The notes under the pieces are model-generated. The model made no database searches. It had not been told where the DNA came from and saw only the letters and a list, made by a program, of their open reading frames with translations. 7,443 bases of DNA from QFOX01 sp049317085. GTDB taxonomy: Bacteria; Pseudomonadota; Alphaproteobacteria; Rickettsiales; UBA3002. Made by a program: the position numbers and the translations under genes. How positions within the stretch are numbered: the first letter of the stretch is position 1; every line of letters begins with the position of its first letter. Positions 1 to 6,767 of this stretch are shown here, in pieces. The stretch spans positions 1-7,443 of the forward strand of contig JBMOIY010000102.1 in the NCBI GenBank assembly GCA_049317085.1, written 5' to 3'.

Positions 1-1277
1 CTTGGCATCAACATCTTCATGAAGTCTTTGGCTTCGTTGAAAGCGGGTTCGCCTTCGACAATGACTTCCTCGACGTCGCTGGTGTAGAGGTCACGTAAAG
101 AGCGCTTAATGAGGTTGCCTTCCTCGTAAATAAGAGCCGGGGCGCTACTTGCCAGGGTCTGCTCACGGATCTGGTTCCAGAGTTTCACGAGATATTCATA
201 GTCGCGGCGGATTTCGGCCTTGGTTCGGTCGATGCCCGCGGTGCGGATAATGACGCTCATGCCGCGATGGGTACGCATTTCGGCGGCGACTTCCTTCAGG
301 CGATTGCGGGTCTCGCGGTCAGTGATCTTACGGCTGATGCCACCGCCTTTGGGCGAGTTCGGCATGAGGACTGCGGCGCGGCCAGCGAGCGAGATGAAGG
401 TGGTGAGGGAGCAGCCTTTGTTGCCGCGCTCCTCTTTAATCACCTGCACGAGGACGATCTGGTTGCGCTTGATGACTTCCTGAATGCGGTAGCGCCGGTG
501 GAAGGCGGTGCGGCCTGTGCTGCGCTCGCCACGGTCACCGCGTTTGCGGGTCTCTTCGCCGTCTTCGGCAGTGGTTTCGCTGTCGGTGCCTTCTTCGGCC
601 GTTGTGGCTTCGGTGTTCCGCTCGTCGATGGGCTGGGTGTCTTCGGGCAGCGGATCGGAATGTACAGCGAAGCTTTCGGCATTTAGCGGCTCGACATTGT
701 AGGCCTGGTTCGCCGGGGTGGTGTCAAAGCTATGGGCGGGTATTACAACGGGTGGCAGTTCCGGCATCGACGCGACCACGGCGGAATCGGCGGCGGCCAT
801 CTCGTTGAGGGCAACCACGGTCTCGACCGAGGGAGCTTCCATGAGGAGGCTGTCATCGTCCGAAACGAATTCGTCATCCTCGCCTTCGTTCTCGGTGTCA
901 CTGCCACTGCGGCCACCGCGTCGGCGGGCTTCACGGGCGGCTTGCTCGCGCTCGAACGCTTCGTCCTCGGCCGCTTCTTCAGCTTCGGCTTCGGCAATCT
1001 GTTCGGCGAGCAGCTTGGCTTTGTCGTCGGCGGTCAGTTGATAGTAATCCGGGTGGATCTCCGAGAAGGGGAGGAACCCCTGTTTGCCGCCACCGTATTC
1101 GACGAACGCCGCTTGTAGCGACGGCTCGACACGGGTGATCTTGGCGAGGTATATATTACCCTTATTCTGGGCTTTCGATGAGGACACAAAGTCATAGTCA
1201 TAGACCACATCGTTGTCGAGAAGGACGACGCGTGTTTCGTCCGCGTGGGCCGCATCGATCAGCATACGTTTTGTCAT
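1..1277 (-). CDS. rne: Ribonuclease E (RNase E/G family), N-terminal part, cut by window edge
   Basis: RNase E is the single-strand endoribonuclease that starts mRNA decay and processes rRNA and tRNA precursors, usually as scaffold of the RNA degradosome. The frame stays open for 425 codons from the ATG at 1277 to the left edge. It opens MTKRMLIDAAHADETRVVLL. The first half of an S1 RNA-binding domain follows (NIYLAKITRVEPSLQAAFVE, then KQGFLP, to about residue 79). The second half resumes near residue 260 (VLVQVIKEERGNKG, then LTTFISLAGR, LMPNSPKGGGISRKI). R345-T346 in IIRTAG match the 5'-monophosphate sensor pair of E. coli RNase E (R169/T170). Residues about 80-258 are an acidic A/E/T-rich insertion that E. 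coli lacks and alphaproteobacterial enzymes commonly have. The catalytic aspartates, zinc-link cysteine and C-terminal scaffold lie outside the window. An AGGAG box sits 6 bases before the ATG. Family assignment is secure; RNase E rather than RNase G follows from the insertion and is slightly less certain. Confidence 0.95.
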   Translation of the reverse strand, partial: MTKRMLIDAAHADETRVVLLDNDVVYDYDFVSSSKAQNKGNIYLAKITRVEPSLQAAFVEYGGGKQGFLPFSEIHPDYYQLTADDKAKLLAEQIAEAEAEEAAEDEAFEREQAAREARRRGGRSGSDTENEGEDDEFVSDDDSLLMEAPSVETVVALNEMAAADSAVVASMPELPPVVIPAHSFDTTPANQAYNVEPLNAESFAVHSDPLPEDTQPIDERNTEATTAEEGTDSETTAEDGEETRKRGDRGERSTGRTAFHRRYRIQEVIKRNQIVLVQVIKEERGNKGCSLTTFISLAGRAAVLMPNSPKGGGISRKITDRETRNRLKEVAAEMRTHRGMSVIIRTAGIDRTKAEIRRDYEYLVKLWNQIREQTLASSAPALIYEEGNLIKRSLRDLYTSDVEEVIVEGEPAFNEAKDFMKMLMP

Positions 1278-1283
1278 TAGTTT

Positions 1284-1288
1284 CTCCT
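1284..1288 (-). promoter_or_regulatory. Ribosome binding site of rne
   Basis: Read on the minus strand the sequence is AGGAG, then AAACTA, then ATG. This is a consensus Shine-Dalgarno core with 6-base spacing, and it fixes the rne start at 1277. Confidence 0.8.
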
Positions 1289-1328
1289 GTTTCGCGCGTT
1301 GATCGCACGACAGGACCATTCGAAATCA

Positions 1329-1399
1329 GCCGCTTATCAAAAAGCGGCGTGGCAGCAGATCAGCTGCACACCCCACGTAACGCTAGGCGGGGCGACCCC
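1329..1399 (-). promoter_or_regulatory. Hairpin-rich 5' leader of rne
   Basis: Three inverted repeats lie side by side in the presumed transcribed leader of rne. The first is GCCGCTT (1329-1335) against AAGCGGC (1342-1348), a 7-bp stem with a 6-base loop. The second is GTGGCAGC (1349-1356) against GCTGC and CAC (1363-1367 and 1369-1371), 8 bp with one bulged base at 1368 and a 6-base loop. The third is GGGG (1389-1392) against CCCC (1396-1399) with a 3-base loop. The repeats are visible directly. In E. coli, RNase E limits its own synthesis by cleaving its structured 5' leader; a similar role here is inference only. The U-run needed for an intrinsic terminator is missing. Confidence 0.4.
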
Positions 1400-1406
1400 C
1401 ACCCAA

Positions 1407-1435
1407 GTTCTACAGGTAACTGATTAAAAGAACAA
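1407..1435 (-). promoter_or_regulatory. Candidate sigma70-type promoter of rne
   Basis: On the minus strand TTGTTC (1435-1430) is separated by 17 bases from TAGAAC (1412-1407), each a 4/6 match to the -35 and -10 consensus. A start about 7 bases downstream would give a leader of roughly 120 bases that contains all three hairpins described above. The match is moderate and other promoters further upstream are possible. Confidence 0.3.
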
Positions 1436-1673
1436 CGCGTTGCGGCGCCAGATGCGCCCGGTTTGTTATTCTCTGAGATTGTTTCGAATGATGCCATCGA
1501 GGTGCAACTATACACTTTCATTGCAATTGTTAATCATACCCTGCTGCGCTCCCCGGCATACCATGTCGTGCATGGTCCAGGCCGCAACCGAATTCTTTTC
1601 CGTACCCCGACTATAGGGGTGTGGATAGGTGATATCAAGTTGAAAAAAAACCGGGGGCGTGACTAATGAGTGT

Positions 1674-2783
1674 ATGACGAAGTCGCCGATTCTCCCCATT
1701 TTCGTGGTTGCCGCTGTGCTACTGGGCGTGTGCGCGCCATTGGCCCATGCGCAACTGGCGCCGATCTCGGTGGAGATCGCCACCACGGAAAGCGGTTCTG
1801 AGCTTTTGAAATTCCAGAGCAATGAACCCATTGCCGTGATTAAGTCGTTTTCACTGGATAAGCCGAACCGGGTGGTCATCGATATTGCTAAAGTATCCAC
1901 GGGCGATGTGAAGCTGCCCAAGGACTATGACGGGCGGCTGGTGCGGGCCATCCGCTTCGGGCAGTTCGATGCCAGGACCTCGCGCATTGTGCTGGATGTG
2001 AATGGGCCGGCGAAGGTGGTGAATACAACCTCGGGCAACCCGTTCAGTGTGGAGATCTTGGCGACGGGGCCAATCAAGCAATCGCCAAAGGCCATTGTGG
2101 AGAAAGCCAAGCCTCTCATCGTCATTGATGCGGGGCACGGGGGGCAGGATCCGGGGGCGAAGGGGCTGCATGGCACGTGGGAGAAAGATGTCACGCTCAA
2201 TTATGCGCGGGCGATGAAAGAGGCGCTGCTGAACACGGGGCGTTACCGGGTGGCGCTGACGCGGGATAATGACATTTTCGTGGTGCTGCCTGACCGGGTG
2301 GCCATCGCACGCAAGCTGAAAGCGGATATTTTTATTTCGTTCCATGCGGATTCGAACCCGCGGCCTGAAGCGCGGGGGCTTTCTATCTATACATTGTCCG
2401 AAACTGCATCCGATGATGAGGCGGCAGCGCTTGCGGAACATGAGAACAAGGCGGATATTTTACCGGGCATTGACTTGCGCGGGGCGGATGCGGATGTGGC
2501 GAGCATTCTCATCGACCTGACGCAGCGGGAGACCATGAACAAATCCGCCGTGTTCGCGGATGCGGTGGTGGATAGTTTGAACGGGCGTATCACCAAATTG
2601 CAGAAGGTACATCGCTTCGCCGGGTTCCGCGTGCTGAAGGCGCCGGATATTCCGTCCGTACTTATCGAACTTGGCTTCCTCAGCAACGAGGTTGACGAGC
2701 GGCTATTGCTAACGCCGGAGTATCGTGATCTGGTCGTTAACTCGGTCGTCAAGGGCATTGACCGTTTCCATGCGGGAGAGTAG
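1674..2783 (+). CDS. amiC: N-acetylmuramoyl-L-alanine amidase, AMIN plus Amidase_3 domains, exported
   Basis: This zinc enzyme cuts the bond between N-acetylmuramic acid and L-alanine in periplasmic peptidoglycan, chiefly when the septum is split in division. From the ATG at 1674 it has 369 residues. A signal peptide (MTKS, a hydrophobic core, cleavage probably after AHA at residue 26) is followed by an AMIN targeting domain (about 30-130) and the Amidase_3 domain (about 148-365). Visible catalytic parts are H155 in DAGHGG, E170 in WEKD, H224 in SFHAD as zinc ligands, and E332 in LIELGFLSN as the catalytic glutamate. Residues about 243-290 match the inhibitory helix region of E. coli AmiB/AmiC, so activation by an EnvC/NlpD-type LytM protein is likely. 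A GTG at 1659 would add five residues. I prefer the ATG because it gives a standard signal-peptide n-region, but neither start has a good ribosome site. It leads a cluster with the PBP1a gene 12 bases downstream. AmiA, AmiB and AmiC cannot be told apart from sequence alone. Confidence 0.93.
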   Translation: MTKSPILPIFVVAAVLLGVCAPLAHAQLAPISVEIATTESGSELLKFQSNEPIAVIKSFSLDKPNRVVIDIAKVSTGDVKLPKDYDGRLVRAIRFGQFDARTSRIVLDVNGPAKVVNTTSGNPFSVEILATGPIKQSPKAIVEKAKPLIVIDAGHGGQDPGAKGLHGTWEKDVTLNYARAMKEALLNTGRYRVALTRDNDIFVVLPDRVAIARKLKADIFISFHADSNPRPEARGLSIYTLSETASDDEAAALAEHENKADILPGIDLRGADADVASILIDLTQRETMNKSAVFADAVVDSLNGRITKLQKVHRFAGFRVLKAPDIPSVLIELGFLSNEVDERLLLTPEYRDLVVNSVVKGIDRFHAGE

Positions 2784-2784
2784 C

Positions 2785-2789
2785 AGGGA
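2785..2789 (+). promoter_or_regulatory. Ribosome binding site of the PBP1a gene
   Basis: AGGGA lies in the 12-base gap after the amidase stop, 6 bases before the ATG at 2796. This supports that start and translation from a shared transcript. Confidence 0.6.
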
Positions 2790-2795
2790 TAGCCC

Positions 2796-5366
2796 ATGAC
2801 CGACTTGCCCTCACCGAAAGAGACGCCGCACTTTACGTCGCCATTGGCGCGGCGCAAAACGCCGCGTTCGGTGCGCGTTGTGCAGTGGCTGTTCGGCAGT
2901 ATGCTGCTCGGTTTCATCTCGCTGGTCATTGTGGTGGCGTTGGTTATCCAACATTATAGCGCGAGCCTGCCTTCAACCGACCAGTTAAGCAATTATAACC
3001 CGGCTGTGGTGACACGGCTTTATGCGGCGGATGGGAAATTGATGGCGGAATATGCCAAGGAGAAGCGCTTCTTCCTGCCGCTTTCGGCGATTCCGCTCAA
3101 GGTACAGCAGGCCTTTATCGCGGCGGAGGACAAGAATTTCTATTCGCATCAAGGCGTCGATATGATGGGCACGCTCAGGGCCATTCGCAATAACCTGCTG
3201 AAAGCGGGAACCGGGCATAGCCTAGCGGGTGGTTCGACCATTACACAGCAGGTGGTGAAGAACTTTTTGCTGAGTTCGGAAAAGTCGTTCGAGCGGAAGA
3301 TCAAAGAAGCCATTCTCGCGTACCGCATCAGCAATCTTTACAGTAAAGAGAAAATACTGGAGCTGTACCTCAACGAAATCTATCTCGGGCAAAGCACCTA
3401 TGGGGTGGCGGCGGCGAGCTTAGGGTATTTCGGTAAATCCCTCGACCAGTTGACGACGGAAGAGATGGCTTTCCTCGCGGGGTTGCCGAAAGCGCCCGGG
3501 TATTATGACCCGGGCAAGAATTACCAGCGGTCGCTAGAGCGGCGCAACTATGTCATCAACCGGATGGCGGAGGATGGGCATATCGACGCGAAAGAGGCGG
3601 CGCGGGCGAAGGGGGAGCCGATCATCATCCGCACGCGCAACCGGGATGAGGTGGCGCATGCGGATTTCTTCGCCGAGGAAGTGCGGCGCGCGCTTGCGGC
3701 GATGTATGGCAGCAATGTGCTGTATGAGGGTGGGCTGTTCGTGAAGACAACCCTTGACCCGAAATTCCAGGATTATGCTGACCGGGCGTTGCGGTTTGCG
3801 CTGATGTCGTATGACCAGCGGCACGGGTATCGAGGGGCGATCGCGACGTTAAAGAACGAAGAGGGCGACTGGGTGCAGTCGCTTGAGCGCATCAAACAAG
3901 AGAAGCAAATCACGCTGTATGATAGTCAAGCGCTGGCGGCGGTGCAGCGGTTGAGCCCTAAGACGGAGATTGTGACGCTGAATGGGGACAAGGGAACACT
4001 CACGGCGGAAGGCTGGGGCGGTGTGAAGTTTAGCGAAGGGGATGTGGTGCTGGTGGAGCCAATTGCTGGTATGCCCGGGACATTCAAGCTGCTGCAGATT
4101 CCGAAAGTGAACGGGGCGCTGGTGGTGATGGACCCGCATACGGGCAAAGTGCTGGCGATGAGTGGAGGGTATTCGTATGTCGGTTCCGAGTTCAACCGGG
4201 CGACGCAGGCGAAGCGCCAGCCGGGTTCGGCGTTCAAGCCGTTCGTATACCTCACCGCGCTTGAGAATGGGTTTAGCCCGACGTCGGTGATTCTTGATGG
4301 GCCGATTTCGCTGCCGCAGGGGCCGGGGTTGCCGATGTGGTCGCCAAAGAATTACGAAGGCGATTATATGGGCCCGGTGACGTTCCGTACGGCGCTCGAG
4401 CATTCACGAAATGCGGTGACGGTGCGGATTGCTTCTATGATCGGCATCAAGCGCATCAAACGGGTGGCGAAGCGGTTAGGTATCTACGAAGACGATGTGC
4501 ATGAGAATTACTCGATGGTGCTGGGGGCGAAGGAGACGACGCTGCTGAAGCTGGTGAATGGCTATAGCATGATCGCCAATGGTGGCCGCCGGGTGGCGCC
4601 GTGGTTCATCGAACGCATCGATGATCGCAACGGTGCGACCATCTTCCGCCGCGATACACGTTCGTGCGAAGCCTGCACCTTGCAAGGCGAAGGGCTGACG
4701 AACGCGGCGCCGACCTTGAGCGATGAGCGCGAGCGGGTGATCGATCCGCGGGTGGCGTATCAAATTACTTCCATCCTCGAAGGTGTGGTGCAACGCGGGA
4801 CTGGCACTGCGGCAAAGGTTTTGAATCGGCCCGTTGCGGGTAAGACAGGGACGACGAACGATTCGCGCGATACATGGTTCGTGGGGTATACACCGGATCT
4901 GGTCGTGGGCACCTATGTCGGGTTCGATACGCCCAAGACGCTGGGTGAGAAAGAGACGGGGGGGCGCGTTGCCATTCAGGGGTTCATCAAGTTCTTCCAG
5001 CAGGCGGCGGACAGTCTGTCGGTGAAGGATTTCCGTGCGCCGCCTGGAATCCGCGAAGTGGCCATCAACCGCAGCAACGGGCAGCCGCTGTATGACGGTG
5101 AGGCGGCGGGGGCGTCGATCATCCGCGAGACATTCCTCACCGGCGGGCCGATTTTCAAGCCGTTCAACGAGCTTCAGGAAGAGCTGAAGGATAAGGATGC
5201 GAAAGTGCCGATGACGGCAGAGCCTGAGGATATCGGCGGTGTAAACGGCGAGCAGGATTATAACCAGCCGGGTGCGGGCGAGATGGCGCCCTATCAGCGC
5301 CCCGTGGACCAGCAAGGGTTCGACCCCAACGCGGGTGCGGGTGTGGGTACGGGGGGGTTGTATTAA
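2796..5366 (+). CDS. mrcA: Penicillin-binding protein 1a, bifunctional transglycosylase/transpeptidase
   Basis: This class A PBP polymerises lipid II into glycan strands and cross-links the peptides at the outer face of the inner membrane. It has 856 residues, a normal PBP1a length. A basic cytoplasmic tail (about 1-26) leads into one membrane anchor (about 28-51). The GT51 transglycosylase domain (about 65-240) shows E111 in EDKNFYSHQGVD, GGSTITQQ (145-152), E171 in the RKIKE motif and LELYLNEIYLG (188-198). An OB-like linker spans about 340-435. The transpeptidase domain shows catalytic S478 and K481 (SAFK), S537-R538-N539 (SRN) and K683-T684-G685 (KTGTT). C624 and C627 form a CxxC pair in a transpeptidase loop. 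The tail from about 800 is rich in G, P, Q and acidic residues and probably disordered. All catalytic motifs are intact. Its stop codon overlaps the RF2 start (TAATG), implying translational coupling. The alternative symbol ponA is equally common. Confidence 0.96.
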   Translation: MTDLPSPKETPHFTSPLARRKTPRSVRVVQWLFGSMLLGFISLVIVVALVIQHYSASLPSTDQLSNYNPAVVTRLYAADGKLMAEYAKEKRFFLPLSAIPLKVQQAFIAAEDKNFYSHQGVDMMGTLRAIRNNLLKAGTGHSLAGGSTITQQVVKNFLLSSEKSFERKIKEAILAYRISNLYSKEKILELYLNEIYLGQSTYGVAAASLGYFGKSLDQLTTEEMAFLAGLPKAPGYYDPGKNYQRSLERRNYVINRMAEDGHIDAKEAARAKGEPIIIRTRNRDEVAHADFFAEEVRRALAAMYGSNVLYEGGLFVKTTLDPKFQDYADRALRFALMSYDQRHGYRGAIATLKNEEGDWVQSLERIKQEKQITLYDSQALAAVQRLSPKTEIVTLNGDKGTLTAEGWGGVKFSEGDVVLVEPIAGMPGTFKLLQIPKVNGALVVMDPHTGKVLAMSGGYSYVGSEFNRATQAKRQPGSAFKPFVYLTALENGFSPTSVILDGPISLPQGPGLPMWSPKNYEGDYMGPVTFRTALEHSRNAVTVRIASMIGIKRIKRVAKRLGIYEDDVHENYSMVLGAKETTLLKLVNGYSMIANGGRRVAPWFIERIDDRNGATIFRRDTRSCEACTLQGEGLTNAAPTLSDERERVIDPRVAYQITSILEGVVQRGTGTAAKVLNRPVAGKTGTTNDSRDTWFVGYTPDLVVGTYVGFDTPKTLGEKETGGRVAIQGFIKFFQQAADSLSVKDFRAPPGIREVAINRSNGQPLYDGEAAGASIIRETFLTGGPIFKPFNELQEELKDKDAKVPMTAEPEDIGGVNGEQDYNQPGAGEMAPYQRPVDQQGFDPNAGAGVGTGGLY

Positions 5367-6479
5367 TGCGCGCAGAAATCATTGCACTTAAAGACCAATT
5401 CGACAAATCGCAGGCCTTGCTCGCGAGGTGTCTTTGACGTTCCAGCGCTTGAGAAGCAGCTTGCCGAACTGAACGTCGCGGCGGAGGACCCGAATCTCTG
5501 GAACGATCAGGAAAAGGCGCAGAAGACGATGCGGGAGCGCACGCGCGTTGAAAATGTGCTGGGGACTTATAAGCGCATCGATAGCGGGTTCGCGGATGCG
5601 CTGGAATTGCATGAGATGGCGGAGGCCGAGGGTGATGAGGCGTCGCGCCTTGACGCGCAGCGCGAAATGGAATCGCTGGTCAAAGAAGTGGGGCAGCTTG
5701 AACTCGAAGCGTTGCTGAACGGCGAGGCGGATGCGAATGATTGCTTCATTGAAATTCACCCCGGAGCGGGGGGGACAGAATCGCAGGACTGGGCGTTCAT
5801 GCTGTTCCGGATGTATCTGCGCTGGGGTGAGCGGCGCCGCTTTAAAACAGAAATCATCGACGAGCAGACGGGGGATGAGGCCGGCATCAAGTCCGCGACC
5901 ATCCGGCTGAGCGGACACAACGCCTATGGCTGGGCGAAGACGGAATCGGGCGTGCATCGGCTGGTGCGGATCTCGCCGTTTGATTCCAACGCGCGGCGGC
6001 ATACGAGTTTTGCGAGTGCGTGGGTGTATCCGGTGGTGGATGAGAACATCAATATTGTCATCGAGGAGAAGGATGTGCGGGTGGATACGTTCCGTTCCTC
6101 CGGTGCGGGCGGGCAGAACGTTAACAAGGTGGAATCGGCGGTGCGGCTGACGCATATCCCGACCAACATTTCGGTGGCGTGTCAGAACCAGCGCAGCCAG
6201 CACCAGAACCGCGCCGAGGCATGGAACATGCTGCGCGCGCGGCTCTATGAGCATGAACTGCGCAAGCAGGAGGAGGCGACGGACGCCCTCAACGCCCATA
6301 AGATGGATAATAGCTGGGGGAACCAGATCCGGTCGTATGTGCTGCACCCGTATCAGATGGTGAAGGACCTACGAACCGGGGCCGAGACGAGTGATACTCA
6401 GGGTGTGCTGGATGGGAAAATTGATGTATTCATCAATGCCAGCCTGGCGGCGCGTGTGAAGGGGAATGTGGAGAAGTAG
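5366..6479 (+). CDS. prfB: Peptide chain release factor 2, expressed by +1 programmed frameshift
   Basis: RF2 reads UGA and UAA in the ribosomal A site and triggers release of the finished protein. The gene is in two frames. Codons 1-23 run from the ATG at 5366 (MRAEIIALKDQ to LLARCL) and meet an in-frame TGA at 5435-5437. Skipping T5435 continues in the +1 frame with GAC at 5436 (DVPALEKQLAELN) to the TAG at 6477-6479. The coding join is 5366-5434 plus 5436-6479, 370 residues, close to the 365 of E. coli RF2. In joined numbering the SPF codon-recognition tripeptide is 203-205, which marks RF2 rather than RF1, and the catalytic GGQ is 248-250 in RSSGAGGQNVNKVES. A coiled N-terminal domain precedes. 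The ATG overlaps the PBP1a stop, and a run of seven G eight bases upstream may act as ribosome site. A TTG at 5382 is in the second frame but would lose the conserved N-terminus. Low RF2 levels favour the frameshift, giving autoregulation. Confidence 0.96.
5423..5438 (+). promoter_or_regulatory. RF2 programmed +1 frameshift site
   Basis: The codons are GCG AGG TGT CTT TGA C. CTT TGA C (5432-5438) is identical to the slippery and stop core of E. coli prfB. A purine-rich hexamer GCGAGG (5423-5428) sits three bases before CTT, exactly where E. coli has the Shine-Dalgarno-like AGGGGG. The peptidyl tRNA-Leu slips from CUU to UUU and translation continues at GAC. The protein homology switches frame precisely here, which excludes a random sequencing error as the simplest explanation. 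Confidence 0.93.
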
Positions 6480-6606
6480 CGCAAGGGTAAAAAACCAGCG
6501 GTCGGCGTTGTCGTGTCTGTGCCCAGATGCTCGTGTGGCGCCGCTACGCTCTGTTCTTGCAAGCAGCACCCCTACATTCCACTGATTTTGACCCTCGCTA
6601 CTCGTC

Positions 6607-6626
6607 ATCCTCGTGCATGCGAGGAT
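6607..6626. repeat. Palindromic repeat-like element (candidate dispersed repeat)
   Basis: ATCCTCG (6607-6613) and CGAGGAT (6620-6626) form a perfect 7-bp stem with loop TGCATG. The flanks CGTC before and CCA after give the general form GTCATNCNCG-loop-CGNGNATCCA, which is the look of the short palindromic intergenic repeats found in many copies in proteobacterial genomes. In translation the minus strand gives KWILACTRMTSS, resembling the WIPAFAGMTS peptide that such repeats often encode by chance. Only one copy is in this window, so dispersal is inferred. Confidence 0.45.
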
Positions 6627-6732
6627 CCATTTAAGCATCGTTTGGCGGGGAAAAAGAATTTTCACGTGTCATGCTGACGCTAATCGTACATTTGGTGAAT
6701 GCCAGAACAGGTTCAGCATAACAATATGACGA

Positions 6733-6761
6733 TTGAAAGCCAGTGTTAGAAACGCTATAGC
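6733..6761 (+). promoter_or_regulatory. Sigma70-type promoter of mnmA, probably giving a leaderless mRNA
   Basis: TTGAAA (6733-6738, 5/6 match) and TATAGC (6756-6761, 4/6 match) are exactly 17 bases apart. The -10 box ends only six bases before the ATG at 6768, so a start about seven bases downstream would fall on the ATG itself. No Shine-Dalgarno-like purine stretch lies between them. A 12-bp perfect palindrome, ACGCTATAGCGT (6752-6763), covers the -10 box. Confidence 0.5.
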
Positions 6762-6767
6762 GTACCC

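Larger units (their letters stand above)
1278..1673. other. Divergent intergenic region between rne and the amidase gene
   Basis: These 396 bases hold no credible gene. Short open frames here lack the codon pattern and protein families of the neighbours. The half next to rne carries the rne ribosome site, three hairpins and a candidate promoter. The half next to the amidase is more AT-rich and carries an ACCCC/GGGGT inverted repeat (1604-1608 and 1616-1620) around the bases GACTATA, plus a run of eight A (1643-1650). I see no well-spaced -35/-10 pair for the amidase operon, although a promoter must lie here if the genes are transcribed divergently. Confidence 0.6.
6480..6767. other. Intergenic region between prfB and mnmA
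   Basis: These 288 bases have no supportable gene. They hold a short repeat-like palindrome near 6607-6626 and the mnmA promoter near the end. I see no intrinsic terminator for the amidase-PBP1a-RF2 cluster: no stem is followed by a T-run on the plus strand. A 98-codon minus-strand open frame across the left part has no recognisable family and looks like translated repeat. Confidence 0.6.

Noticed and set aside
267..1118. Plus-strand open frames of 107-139 codons antisense to rne
   Set aside because: The minus-strand frame is continuous RNase E; the plus-strand products are low-complexity mirrors of the Glu/Ala-rich insertion.
1604..1620. ACCCC / GGGGT inverted repeat around GACTATA as amidase promoter or operator
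   Set aside because: The stem is only five bases and no -35-like hexamer lies at 16-18 bases upstream of TATAGG, so I do not call it a promoter.
4476..5315. 279-codon minus-strand open frame antisense to the PBP1a gene
   Set aside because: Lies wholly within the conserved transpeptidase coding sequence on the other strand and has shadow-like composition.
5435..5437. prfB as a pseudogene broken by an in-frame stop
   Set aside because: The stop sits exactly at the known RF2 recoding site with the CTT TGA C core, and the downstream SPF and GGQ motifs are intact.
5388..6347. 319-codon minus-strand open frame antisense to prfB
   Set aside because: Arg/His/Pro-rich composition typical of the shadow of a GC-rich gene; the plus strand has clear RF2 homology throughout.
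6369..6665. 98-codon minus-strand open frame overlapping the prfB 3' end and the intergenic region
   Set aside because: No recognisable family; it runs antisense through the conserved end of RF2 and then through the palindromic repeat, whose translation resembles a common repeat-derived peptide.
6671..6719. Inverted repeat ATGCTGA / TCAGCAT with a 35-base interval
   Set aside because: Seven bases per arm with a long, otherwise unpaired loop and no T-run; easily chance.
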